Source: CAZWUW01 sp964636895 (lineage in GTDB: Bacteria > Bacillota > Thermincolia > Thermincolales > CAZWUW01). Taken from it: 20,592 nucleotides of DNA. Where the stretch lies: positions 1 to 20,592 of the forward strand of contig CAZWUW010000056.1 of the NCBI GenBank assembly GCA_964636895.1. The letters are read 5' to 3'. Of this stretch, positions 13,472 to 20,592 are shown in pieces. The position numbers and the translations under genes were made by a program. Below the pieces are notes generated by a model that saw only the letters and a list, made by a program, of their open reading frames with translations, had not been told where the DNA came from and did no database searches. Numbering within the stretch: position 1 is the stretch's first letter; every line of letters begins with the position of its first letter.

Positions 13472-14389
13472 TTACACTTGAGGCCGTGGATATAAACCGG
13501 CCCGCTCGACAATCTCCGGAACAATTTCTTCCCAAGCGATAGCCATAATATGCACACCGGCAACGCCTTCCATTTTCTTGAGGTGCTGAATCTGCTCAAT
13601 AGCTATATTGACACCTTCCGCTTTGACATCCTCAGCCTTTTCCAACCGCTGGATAATATCGTCGGAAACCATCATCCCGGCAACATAATCACGCATGTAT
13701 TTTGCAGCTTTTACCGATTTTAACGGTGTTAAACCGGCTAAAATCTTAATCCGTTTATGCAGGCCACGGGCCCGGACCAGTTCCATCCAGCGCTCAAATC
13801 TTTCCATGTCCAGCAGACACTGGGTCTGACAGAAATCAGCGCCGGCATCAGCCTTTTTCTCCAACCGGGTTACCCTGAACTCAAAAGGATCGGCAAATGG
13901 GTTGGCGGCACAGCCAATATATAGCTGCGGTGGTTCGCCCTTCATCTGTTCTCCACATTGGAAGTACCCTTTACGCATACCGTCCAGCATTTGAATTAAC
14001 TGAATGGAATCAACATCATATACGTTTTTGGAATAAGGATGGTTGCCGAACTTCTGGTGGTCACCGGACAAGGCCAGAATATTCTTCATGCCCAACGCCG
14101 CTGCTCCCAGCACATCACTCTGCATAGCAATCCGGTTACGGTCCCGGCAAACAATTTGAATGTTGGGCTCACAATCCACATCCAGCAATAATTTGCCGGC
14201 AGCAATACTGGACAACCGGACAATAGCCGTCTGATTATCTGTAAGATTGTAAGATTCACAATAACCCTTCATCATCTTGGCATGATGCTTTACAATTTCG
14301 CCATCCCAACTCTTAGGCGGTCCAATTTCACCGGTAACAGCAAAATTACCGCTTTCTAACATCCGTTCAAGTTTACTTCCCGCTTTCAA
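13472..14389 (-). CDS. metF: Methylene-tetrahydrofolate reductase, large/catalytic subunit
   Basis: A 305-residue MetF-family protein with a TIM-barrel fold. It reduces methylene-THF to methyl-THF, the last folate step of the methyl branch. Visible features are TGEIGPP, with the catalytic-type glutamate E21, and ILALSGDHQ, with the aspartate D110 that contacts flavin or folate in the family. FCQTQCLLD and ILAGLTPL strands also match the fold. The start is TTG (14387-14389) with AAGGGGGGA 8-9 bases upstream, and the gene overlaps the end of metV by 17 bases. Together with MetV, MvhD and HdrA-like neighbours it resembles the MetFV-type reductase of Moorella, which does not take electrons from NADH in a simple reaction. 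The electron donor here is unknown. Confidence 0.92.
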   Translation of the reverse strand: MKAGSKLERMLESGNFAVTGEIGPPKSWDGEIVKHHAKMMKGYCESYNLTDNQTAIVRLSSIAAGKLLLDVDCEPNIQIVCRDRNRIAMQSDVLGAAALGMKNILALSGDHQKFGNHPYSKNVYDVDSIQLIQMLDGMRKGYFQCGEQMKGEPPQLYIGCAANPFADPFEFRVTRLEKKADAGADFCQTQCLLDMERFERWMELVRARGLHKRIKILAGLTPLKSVKAAKYMRDYVAGMMVSDDIIQRLEKAEDVKAEGVNIAIEQIQHLKKMEGVAGVHIMAIAWEEIVPEIVERAGLYPRPQV

Positions 14390-15053
14390 GAGTCAAATCC
14401 CCCCTTACCAGTGTTCTGGGACCGCCATCCCTGCTATGGGACCAGTCTTTGACCGGTAATATTTCGCGCAGGGAGTCGACCTGACCCAAACGGGCTAAGC
14501 GGTCATGAATAAGAGCCCATGCACATTCGGTATCCGGTGACACTTCACACTTGCCATTTTGAGAACCGCCGCAAGGACCATTAAAAATACTCTTGGAACA
14601 CCGGGCTACCGGGCAGATGCCACCGGTTTTATCCAGGACACACTGACCACACGCCTGACAGCGTTCAGCCCAAACACCAACATTCACGTTTACGCCTAAG
14701 AATCTGGTGTTAACTCCCGGCCAAATAATTTTGTCCGGAAAAGCCTCTGCTACTGACTGGATGCCGATGCCGCAAGCCAGGGAAAGAATTGCATCCACGT
14801 CTTTGACATCGTGCCGAATGCCTTCAAAGTACTCAAAATCACATTGCCTTTCAATAGTCCGCTGTACGACTTCCAGCGGTCTCCCCTCTTTAGCACGGGC
14901 CATACTCAGTTCGGAGCCGAGAATGCCAACTTCCTTTTCACCGCCGGCTAAACATACTGTAACACAACCGCCGCAGCCGAGGAGCATAATTTTCTGATGC
15001 TTACTTAAAAAGCCCAAAATCTCATCAATGGGTTTTCTCTCCGCGATTATCAT
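14373..15053 (-). CDS. metV: Methylene-tetrahydrofolate reductase partner subunit MetV
   Basis: A 226-residue iron-sulfur/zinc protein of the MetV type (MTHFR C-terminal family), which couples MetF to its electron donor in acetogens. It has an N-terminal cysteine cluster, GCGGCVTVC (about 26-34), and a single cysteine in LACGIG. A dense C-terminal set, CQACGQC, GICPVARC, NGPCGGS and the cysteines of GKCEVSPDTEC, fits one or two [4Fe-4S] clusters. GILGSELSMAR and the segment around WPGVNTRFLG are typical of the family. Start and stop are tightly coupled: its ATG overlaps the mvhD stop (ATGA) and its 3' end overlaps metF by 17 bases, suggesting equal synthesis of the subunits. The cluster number is inferred. 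Confidence 0.9.
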   Translation of the reverse strand: MIIAERKPIDEILGFLSKHQKIMLLGCGGCVTVCLAGGEKEVGILGSELSMARAKEGRPLEVVQRTIERQCDFEYFEGIRHDVKDVDAILSLACGIGIQSVAEAFPDKIIWPGVNTRFLGVNVNVGVWAERCQACGQCVLDKTGGICPVARCSKSIFNGPCGGSQNGKCEVSPDTECAWALIHDRLARLGQVDSLREILPVKDWSHSRDGGPRTLVRGDLTLESGK

Positions 15054-15472
15054 TTTATCACCTTCCCAGGATTTGGTCCTAATTCTCTGACCTTATCATA
15101 CATATTCTGCACGATTTCCACGAACTTGTTACCCATATTTGCCGCCAAATAATGAATTGCCACCCGGTCTTCCTCAATACCGATTTCCTTTAAAAGCCGC
15201 TGGGTCTGAAGCACCCTTGACTTGGCCCGCTCATTGCCCTTCAAGAACTTGCAGTTCTCTTTCTGACATGCCAAAATCATTACCCCGTCCGTTTTTTCCA
15301 GCGCCTTCATAAAATACAGCACATCAATTTTCCCGGAACACGGCAGTTTAATTAAATCCACCCTTTCCGGGTAACCGAGGTCAAGCCTGGCCGCGGCTTC
15401 TGCCGCTAACCAACCGGAGTTTTCACAACAGAAGGCGACAATTTTGGGCTGAAAATCTTTTCCGTTACTCAT
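15050..15472 (-). CDS. mvhD: MvhD/FlpD-type [2Fe-2S] electron-transfer protein
   Basis: A 140-residue protein of the MvhD (FlpD) family, which passes electrons from a hydrogenase, formate dehydrogenase or other donor to HdrA. The five conserved cysteines are present: FCCENSG near the N-terminus, LPCSGKID, and the paired CQKENC that precedes KFLKGN. They fit the single [2Fe-2S] cluster known for the family. The ATG start lies 2 bp after the stop of the large hdrA gene, with GGAGGG inside the end of that gene. It overlaps metV by 4 bases. No hydrogenase genes are in the window, so here MvhD more likely links HdrA-like and MetVF subunits within one complex. That role is inferred from gene order. 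Confidence 0.92.
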   Translation of the reverse strand: MSNGKDFQPKIVAFCCENSGWLAAEAAARLDLGYPERVDLIKLPCSGKIDVLYFMKALEKTDGVMILACQKENCKFLKGNERAKSRVLQTQRLLKEIGIEEDRVAIHYLAANMGNKFVEIVQNMYDKVRELGPNPGKVIK

Positions 15473-15474
15473 TC

Positions 15475-17157
15475 TTATCCCTCCATTGCTTCCAACTGAG
15501 CCAGTATTTGCGCATCTGTATAATCCGGCAACTGCACCGCTTTACCAGGGCACTCAGCAGCACAAATACCACAACGCCGGCAAGCTAACGGATTCATCTG
15601 AGCAGCGGATTTATACAGGTTCTCAAATTCTTCCCGGTGTTCAATGGTAATGGCTTGATGCGGACAACAGCGATAGCAGGTAAGACAAACAACACATTTA
15701 GGGGCATCAACGGTAGGCGAAGTAAGTTCAACGAGGACTTTATCAGCATAAAGTCTTTTGAGGATTTCTTCGGCAACTGTTTTGGCGGAAATCTCTATAT
15801 CAGACATCATACAGGGCATCTGGCAGCCACCGGCCAGGTAAATGCCATCCCTGGATGTGTATTCAGGAAGTAAGTGGGCATTGTCCGCCCCAAAAAAGGA
15901 ACCCAGGCCCAATTCTATTTTCAGCACTTTGGCTAGTTCTTCCGTGCCTTCGGCAGGTACGATTTCTTCAGGTAGGACTATATAATCGGAGGTAATTTTG
16001 GAGGTTCCCGGGAGTTTTCCCTGTAAAAAAGGATCTTCATAATTGACAATGATTTCACCATTTCGGGCAACTATTTCCAGGTTATCAACAAACTTGAAGA
16101 AATTAACGCCAGCTTCTCTTGCTTCGGAATATAACGCTTCCCAATTATCGCCACCAACCTTGATATTCGTATAAAAGAAATTCACTGTAACATTAAACTG
16201 CCGGCGGAGCAACAACGCATTTTTTAAAGCAATAATAAAGGACAGGTTATAATCCTCGGTGGTTTTACCCACTACAAAAGATATTCTCTTCTGAGTAAAA
16301 TCCTTTCCGTCGGCCAGCAACCGTTCCAGCTTCATTTGGCCGATAACATTATCAGCAATCCCCAAACCATATTTGACAGGACAGAAAATGGTCTGAACCC
16401 CGGTGGCTACTACAATGGCTCCGATACGTGCTTTTGTTTCTACACCGTCCTTAGCCAGATAAGCAGTAAAATCACCGATGGCACCGTCTAGATCCGCCAG
16501 TCGTGTATCGGTCCGCACTTCAATATTTGAATTACTCTCAACAGTTCTAATTCTCTCCTGCAAAATATCTGCCGGTTTCGCTGTCAAACCAAAAATTGAA
16601 TTAACCCGGGACAGACGTCCACCCAGCTTATCTTCCTTCTCAATAAGCAAGACTTTAAATCCTCGGTCAGCACATTCCAATGCGGTTTCAAGGCCGGCCA
16701 GACCACCGCCAATAACCATGACTGTACGTTCTACGGCAAAATCGCCAAAATTCACTTCTTCTAATTGCACCGCCCTAGCTATGCCCATCATGGTTAATTC
16801 CAGTGCTTTGGCTGTTGCCGTTGCGCTTTTTCCATGAACAGCACTGCATTCCTCAAGAATGTTTACCATAGACAGATAATGCGGGTTAATCCCGGCTTTT
16901 TTCAAAACACCAGTAAAAAATTTTTCCCCTCTCGCCTCTGCACAACCAGCCATGACCACCCTGTTTAACTGATTTTTACTAATTTCTTTGAGTATTAATT
17001 CTCCTTCTAAATGGGCACACAGATTCTGGCTCTCACGGACATATTCAACTACAGGAAGTTTTTTCACTTCGGAGACAATAAAACCGTAGTCAACTTTTTC
17101 TTTTATCTTTCCATTACAGTTACAGAAAAAGACGCCTACTCGCACATTATTTTCCAT
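15475..17157 (-). CDS. hdrA: Large HdrA-like FAD protein with two C-terminal [4Fe-4S] sites
   Basis: A 560-residue HdrA-family flavoprotein. An N-terminal HdrA domain (about 1-130) carries cysteines at 12, 14, 47, 72 and 104. An FAD-binding core follows, with VIGGGLAG (148-155), an E-K-rich dinucleotide segment and VVATGV. The C-terminus has a bacterial-ferredoxin-like domain with two CX2CX2CX3CP-type sites (C488/C491/C494/C498 and C526/C529/C532/C536). The central HdrA cysteine quartet is missing: the aligned segment (about 291-315, RISFVVGKTTEDYNLSFIIA) has none. The ATG start has AGGAGGAG eight bases upstream. It follows acsE after a 90-bp gap with a hairpin, and is nearly fused to mvhD. 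It probably accepts and relays electrons, with flavin-based bifurcation possible but not shown. Confidence 0.92.
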   Translation of the reverse strand: MENNVRVGVFFCNCNGKIKEKVDYGFIVSEVKKLPVVEYVRESQNLCAHLEGELILKEISKNQLNRVVMAGCAEARGEKFFTGVLKKAGINPHYLSMVNILEECSAVHGKSATATAKALELTMMGIARAVQLEEVNFGDFAVERTVMVIGGGLAGLETALECADRGFKVLLIEKEDKLGGRLSRVNSIFGLTAKPADILQERIRTVESNSNIEVRTDTRLADLDGAIGDFTAYLAKDGVETKARIGAIVVATGVQTIFCPVKYGLGIADNVIGQMKLERLLADGKDFTQKRISFVVGKTTEDYNLSFIIALKNALLLRRQFNVTVNFFYTNIKVGGDNWEALYSEAREAGVNFFKFVDNLEIVARNGEIIVNYEDPFLQGKLPGTSKITSDYIVLPEEIVPAEGTEELAKVLKIELGLGSFFGADNAHLLPEYTSRDGIYLAGGCQMPCMMSDIEISAKTVAEEILKRLYADKVLVELTSPTVDAPKCVVCLTCYRCCPHQAITIEHREEFENLYKSAAQMNPLACRRCGICAAECPGKAVQLPDYTDAQILAQLEAMEG

Positions 17158-17189
17158 CTGGTCTCCTCCTAAAGAGAGAAGTTAATTTG

Positions 17190-17217
17190 GGAGAGCCTCC
17201 GTTTATGGAAGCTCTCC
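17190..17217 (-). other. Intercistronic RNA hairpin between acsE and hdrA
   Basis: On the minus strand GGAGAGCTTCC and GGAGGCTCTCC (207-217 and 190-200 of this kilobase) form an 11-bp stem with one G-U pair and a 6-base loop. No T-tract follows, so it is not a standard terminator. It may stabilise the upstream acsCDE messenger or mark a processing point. Confidence 0.65.
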
Positions 17218-17247
17218 TCTGAGGTAAATTGATTATCCGGTTAATTA

Positions 17248-18045
17248 CTACTTCTGTCTGAAAATCTTCAGGTACGAATCGCAATAGATGGACTGATCCA
17301 AAATGATGCTGGCGGTAGCAGCGGTATCAACGAGCTCGTTGTCATCAGCGTCCATTACTGCAGAATCCAGGCCGCACACCATAGCCATGGCCAGGAAGGT
17401 GCGGTTAATCAGAGGACGATTTGGCGCCTTCTGAGAAATATTACTTAACCCAACAGTAGTCTTGGGTGACGGGTTAGCCAGTAATTTAACCTGCCGTAAA
17501 GCTTCCAAAACCTCCGGGCCATGCTCCTGGGCAACATTAACCGGCAGTACCAGCGGGTCAATGTACAGATCCTGCATCGGGATACCGTAACCATCAGCAT
17601 TGGCTACCAATTCCATAGCCAGGGCGATACGGTCTTCGGCAGTCTTGGGCACGCCTTTTTCGTTCATAGTTAGCGCCACGACAGCAGCGTTGTACTTAGC
17701 AGCCAGGGGAAAGATTGCATCCATCTTGGCTTGCTCAGCAGTGGTGGAGTTAACCATAGCCTTACCTTTGTGAACCTTGAGGCCTTCTTCCATGGCAGCG
17801 ATATTGGTGGTATCGATGCAGCAGGGCAGATCTACTGCTTCCTGTACAGTCTTAACCATCCAGGCCATGATTTCGGCTTGCTCTTCCTTGCTGGCAATAG
17901 GTCCGGTATTAACATCCAGCCAGTATGCGCCTGACTCGGCTTGTTTCTTAGCCCAGTCTTGCAGAGGCTTCGGGTCTCTGGCCGCGATGGCTTCGCGGAT
18001 ATCCGTAAAGAGACCGTTAATTCTTTCGCCGATAATCTCAAACAT
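17248..18045 (-). CDS. acsE: Methyltetrahydrofolate:corrinoid iron-sulfur protein methyltransferase
   Basis: A 265-residue TIM-barrel methyltransferase that moves the methyl group of methyl-THF to the cobalt of the corrinoid iron-sulfur protein. It starts with FEIIGERING, the pterin-binding signature. The folate-binding residues known from the Moorella enzyme are conserved at a constant +3 offset: D78 in CIDTTN, N99 in MVNSTT, D163 in YIDPL and N202 in GLSNIS. The length is nearly the same as Moorella's 262. The ATG start has GGGAGGA about 11 bases upstream. It is the third gene of the acsC-acsD-acsE set and directly precedes the hdrA/mvhD/metVF module that makes its substrate. Confidence 0.97.
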   Translation of the reverse strand: MFEIIGERINGLFTDIREAIAARDPKPLQDWAKKQAESGAYWLDVNTGPIASKEEQAEIMAWMVKTVQEAVDLPCCIDTTNIAAMEEGLKVHKGKAMVNSTTAEQAKMDAIFPLAAKYNAAVVALTMNEKGVPKTAEDRIALAMELVANADGYGIPMQDLYIDPLVLPVNVAQEHGPEVLEALRQVKLLANPSPKTTVGLSNISQKAPNRPLINRTFLAMAMVCGLDSAVMDADDNELVDTAATASIILDQSIYCDSYLKIFRQK

Positions 18046-18074
18046 TAATACTTCAATCCTCCCTTAATTAAAAA

Positions 18075-19010
18075 TTAATAGGCGTTAGATACACTCAGTT
18101 CATCTATATATGCCTTGAATTTCTTAACAGATTCAGGGTGCCGCATAATCATGATGGAGCCACCGGCAACTGCAAAGCTGGTTGCTGTCATAACTTCCCA
18201 CAGAATAGCCCGGTCAGCTTGCGGACCCCACTCAGGAACATCAGGATCCCTGGCTTCTTTGGTTTTCCATGCTTCTGCACCTACAAAGCAGGTTACAGGC
18301 ACAGCCAGCATCTTGTCACCGGTCAGTGCGCCGATACGAGCCCGCTCCATGATGGAGTATGCATACTCAATACCATAACCCAGAGCACTAACTATCGGGT
18401 CAATGCTGATCCGGTCAACTGGCATAGCCATTTCAGTAATCAGGATGTTTAACTGCTTGGCCAGGTTGATATCCAGCGGGGAGGAAGCAATCAGGCTGTG
18501 ACCCCCACCGATAGCGGCAGCAGTAACAGACTTGTAGTTATTCGGAGTTACGCAGCCAATCAAAACGTTTTTACCGCTTAAGGCCTCGCATATAACCGGC
18601 AGGATTTCACCGTCTTTTTCTTCTACGCCGCAGCCGAGAACAATCAGCGGAACACTGACAGCATCAGCAACAGCCTTGGCAGTTTTGGCCACATCTTGGG
18701 CGGAGGCATTGCTCCAGTCCGGATGAGCGCTCATCAGCCGCAGGGCAACAGCATCAGCACCTAATTCCACGCACTTTTTAGCCCATGCAACGGGGTCATT
18801 AAGCACCCCAGCCCAAGCTTCTTTTAACATCTCCGGCCAATCAACCGGCTCCTGATCAAATACTTCCAGAACTGCTATCGGCTTGTTAGGAACCTCACCC
18901 TCAAACTGCAGGAAAGGCAGGGTGGTTTCACCCCCAACCTTAAGACTGCCGCCGATGGTCAATTCTGCTACTTTACTGGTCCATCTTTCCTTTATTAAAT
19001 TAACAGCCAT
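18075..19010 (-). CDS. acsD: Corrinoid iron-sulfur protein, small subunit
   Basis: A 311-residue protein of the CFeSP small-subunit (AcsD/CdhD) family. With AcsC it carries the corrinoid that shuttles the methyl group from methyl-THF to the A-cluster of acetyl-CoA synthase. It is a TIM-barrel protein; typical segments are LKVGGETTLPFL, ALRLMSAHPDW, PLIVLGCGVEEKD, NVLIGCVTPNNYK, ISIDPIVSALGYGIEY and VTCFVGAEAWKTKEA. The frame is open to 19049, directly against the acsC stop. The ATG at 19008-19010 has AAAGGAG at ideal spacing and gives an N-terminus (MAVNLIKERWTSKV) like other AcsD proteins, so I chose it. The small subunit carries no iron-sulfur cluster. It lies 39 bp after acsC and 29 bp before acsE. 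Confidence 0.96.
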   Translation of the reverse strand: MAVNLIKERWTSKVAELTIGGSLKVGGETTLPFLQFEGEVPNKPIAVLEVFDQEPVDWPEMLKEAWAGVLNDPVAWAKKCVELGADAVALRLMSAHPDWSNASAQDVAKTAKAVADAVSVPLIVLGCGVEEKDGEILPVICEALSGKNVLIGCVTPNNYKSVTAAAIGGGHSLIASSPLDINLAKQLNILITEMAMPVDRISIDPIVSALGYGIEYAYSIMERARIGALTGDKMLAVPVTCFVGAEAWKTKEARDPDVPEWGPQADRAILWEVMTATSFAVAGGSIMIMRHPESVKKFKAYIDELSVSNAY

Positions 19011-19049
19011 TTTTACGCTCCTTTCATCAGTTATCATATTTATTACCAA

Positions 19050-20378
19050 TTACGCATTCCATACCTTCTTAAAGAAGGACGGCAGGCCTGAGGATTCCCG
19101 CGGACCTACGATTACTTCTAATCCGGACAACTCGGCAGTTTTACCGCTCAATACTGCTACACCACCAGGGATAATGATTTTCTTGTGGTTAACTTTATCC
19201 ATTACGCCAAGCTTCTTAACAGTATCGGCAATGGTTTCCGGAGTAAATTTACCGGCCGCCCAAGCGGTGAGGACGGAAATACCGTCGGTATCAACCGGTA
19301 CGATATAAGCAGGCTGACGGGCACCTTCGGTGTCACCGGCAACACAGAAATAACTAAGTGAAAAGTTGGTGGTAACAAGTACCGGTGCATCCGGACCCGG
19401 ATTAAGCAGTTCGTAGATTTTTGTTTCAACAGCAATCGGTTTTTGCGGGTCGGTGTAAACATTCAGGCGCAGTGTGATAACGGGCAGAATGTGCTGGGGT
19501 TCAGCACTTCTAACAATCACGATACCGGCGTACTTGGAAACATAGATACCTGCGTCAAGGGCTTCCTTGATGGGGTCGTCATTAACGGCAAAAGCAATGG
19601 TCGGGTAGCCAAAAGGCCGGAACAGCTTAAGAGCAGATCTCCGGATTTGGGTCTGGTCAGCCAGCACCTTGGATACTTCCCGGGCGCCGGAATCCAGAAT
19701 CAGGTTCTTGTAGCCTAGGGCTACAACCTTCTCTACCAGTTCGGCCAGACTGTTCAGGTCATTGCCTTTAACAACCAACGGAGCATCATATTTCTTGGCC
19801 AGATTGGTTACAGCCTCATAGTTATTAACGTCAGCGGCGTAAACCACCGGCTTGTTGGCACCGGCAACTTCCAGAGCCTTTTCCAGAGCAGCCGCATCAC
19901 TGGAGATAAGCACCAGCGGATATACGGTACTTTCCTGAACTGCCTTAACAGCATCAGCAAACTTAGCAGCATCACCGGATTCGTTGACAACTGCAACCAG
20001 GTTAACTTCGTGAGTCTGACCTACACGGTCAAAGACAAGCTTGTTGATTTTTTCAACTTTGGCCTTAACATCTTCGGTATCCTTAACTTCAACGGCAATA
20101 CCGGTGGGGTGTTCAAACCTCTTATCATGACGGAAGAGCACCGTTTCATTTCCAAGTTCAATTGCCTTCTCCCCTGCTCCAATCTTGATCAGGGCAACGG
20201 GGGGAGCGGAAGCGGAATCCAGTGCTTCCCGTGCGGCATCGCTAACATACGGACAAGCATCGAGGCCTGCCTTACCGGCAGCCAGTTGCATGGCAAATGC
20301 CAAACACGTAGGCTGACCGCATTCCTTACAATTCTTTTTGGGTAGTTGTTTGAAAATCTCTAAACCTGTTAAACCCAT
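19050..20378 (-). CDS. acsC: Corrinoid iron-sulfur protein, large subunit
   Basis: A 442-residue CFeSP large subunit. The N-terminal [4Fe-4S] domain has cysteines C17, C20, C25 and C42 (KKNCKECGQPTC and DACPYV) with the family's spacing; this cluster reduces cob(II)amide back to the active Co(I) state. A TIM-barrel domain and a C-terminal corrinoid-binding domain follow, the latter containing VPVDTDGISVLTAWAAG and KIIIPGGVAVLSG. The N-terminal motif is sometimes annotated as a putative Fe-S domain shared with other proteins, but the full length leaves no doubt. The ATG start has AAAGGAG upstream. A reductive activator of CFeSP (the Orf7/RACo type) is not seen within the window, so it would have to be encoded elsewhere. 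Confidence 0.97.
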   Translation of the reverse strand: MGLTGLEIFKQLPKKNCKECGQPTCLAFAMQLAAGKAGLDACPYVSDAAREALDSASAPPVALIKIGAGEKAIELGNETVLFRHDKRFEHPTGIAVEVKDTEDVKAKVEKINKLVFDRVGQTHEVNLVAVVNESGDAAKFADAVKAVQESTVYPLVLISSDAAALEKALEVAGANKPVVYAADVNNYEAVTNLAKKYDAPLVVKGNDLNSLAELVEKVVALGYKNLILDSGAREVSKVLADQTQIRRSALKLFRPFGYPTIAFAVNDDPIKEALDAGIYVSKYAGIVIVRSAEPQHILPVITLRLNVYTDPQKPIAVETKIYELLNPGPDAPVLVTTNFSLSYFCVAGDTEGARQPAYIVPVDTDGISVLTAWAAGKFTPETIADTVKKLGVMDKVNHKKIIIPGGVAVLSGKTAELSGLEVIVGPRESSGLPSFFKKVWNA

Positions 20379-20425
20379 TCTCCAATCTCCTTTCTTTATT
20401 ATGTATTTATTGTGTTACATGGAAA

Positions 20426-20469
20426 TTTGATTGATGCGGCCACCTAATAAGGCGGCCACACCAATCAAA
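20426..20469 (-). other. Long intercistronic RNA hairpin between acsB and acsC
   Basis: The arms TTTGATTG, four bases and GGCCGCCT on the minus strand mirror AGGTGGCC, four bases and CAATCAAA around a TATT loop. This gives a 20-bp stem with no mismatch once three G-U pairs are allowed. The plus strand would have A-C mismatches at those three places, so the structure fits an RNA copied from the minus strand. No T-tract follows it, so it is unlikely to be a plain intrinsic terminator. Confidence 0.8.
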
Positions 20470-20491
20470 CAATTCCGTCAGGAACAATAAA

Positions 20492-20592
20492 CTACATCAG
20501 CGGATCTAAGGCTAATGCCGGATGACCCTTTTCCTCTAGGAAGGGCAGGATTTCGTCACCTGAAACACCAACCGTTTCGTCCGCAATCTTAT
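20492..20592 (-). CDS. acsB: Acetyl-CoA synthase (CODH/ACS beta subunit), C-terminal end, partial
   Basis: The last 32 codons of a minus-strand gene that runs off the window, ending in TAG (20492-20494). The translated tail reads DEILPFLEEKGHPALALDPLM at its end, which resembles the C-terminus of AcsB; its HPAL..DPLM ending is how I recognise it. Its position directly before acsC is the usual place of acsB. AcsB joins the methyl group from CFeSP with CO and CoA on its nickel-iron A-cluster; the catalytic part is outside the window. The identification rests on a short piece plus context. Confidence 0.75.
   Translation of the reverse strand, partial: KIADETVGVSGDEILPFLEEKGHPALALDPLM

Noticed and set aside
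19011..19049. N-terminal extension of AcsD
   Set aside because: The ATG at 19010 has an ideal AAAGGAG, and the extension does not look like AcsD sequence.
20426..20469. Ordinary intrinsic terminator between acsB and acsC
   Set aside because: No T-tract follows the stem on the minus strand, and the genes are normally one operon; recorded as an RNA hairpin instead.

Overview
The window is a stretch of a spore-forming, anaerobic Firmicute that runs the Wood-Ljungdahl (reductive acetyl-CoA) pathway. A Desulfotomaculum/Pelotomaculum/Moorella-like clostridium is the best guess. The evidence is the acs/met/hdr gene set, a CwlD-type cell-wall amidase, DnaD/DnaI-type replication loaders, strong AGGAGG-type ribosome binding sites, a CtsR-like operator on clpB and frequent TTG starts. 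The genus cannot be fixed from this sequence. All 18 supported genes, including one partial, lie on the minus strand, so the layout reads from right to left.

Right end (20592 to 12410): the tail of acsB, then acsC, acsD, acsE, a large HdrA-like flavoprotein, mvhD, metV, metF and a small HdrA-like flavoprotein, ending at a strong intrinsic terminator. This is the methyl-transfer part of the pathway (CFeSP and its methyltransferase) joined to a methylene-tetrahydrofolate reductase module with MvhD and two HdrA-like flavoproteins. HdrB and HdrC are not in the cluster. The two HdrA paralogues carry complementary iron-sulfur motifs, which is the most interesting feature here. RNA hairpins without U-tracts sit in the two longest gaps of the operon (acsB/acsC and acsE/hdrA).

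Middle (12409 to 8081): a 17-bp minisatellite, two small M50-type membrane metallopeptidase genes with a terminator, then clpB with a clear sigma-A promoter. Two identical 15-bp CtsR-like direct-repeat operators lie in opposite orientation around that promoter.

Left part (8080 to 1): a membrane GGDEF-EAL protein, a HAD phosphatase and a small unknown protein (probably one transcript, with a terminator overlapping the last stop codon). Next come a CwlD-like amidase and a PHP-family histidinol-phosphatase-like gene. Last is an operon of an HD-GYP protein, a DnaD-domain protein and a DnaC/DnaI-like helicase loader, ending at a bidirectional-looking terminator. The HD-GYP promoter region contains a perfect 19-bp palindrome.

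No tRNA, rRNA, insertion sequence, phage gene or CRISPR array was seen. No gene-free stretch exceeds 300 bases. The longest are 12151-12409 (minisatellite and terminator) and 10712-10955 (clpB regulatory region and a terminator). Bases 1-117 hold no gene I can support.
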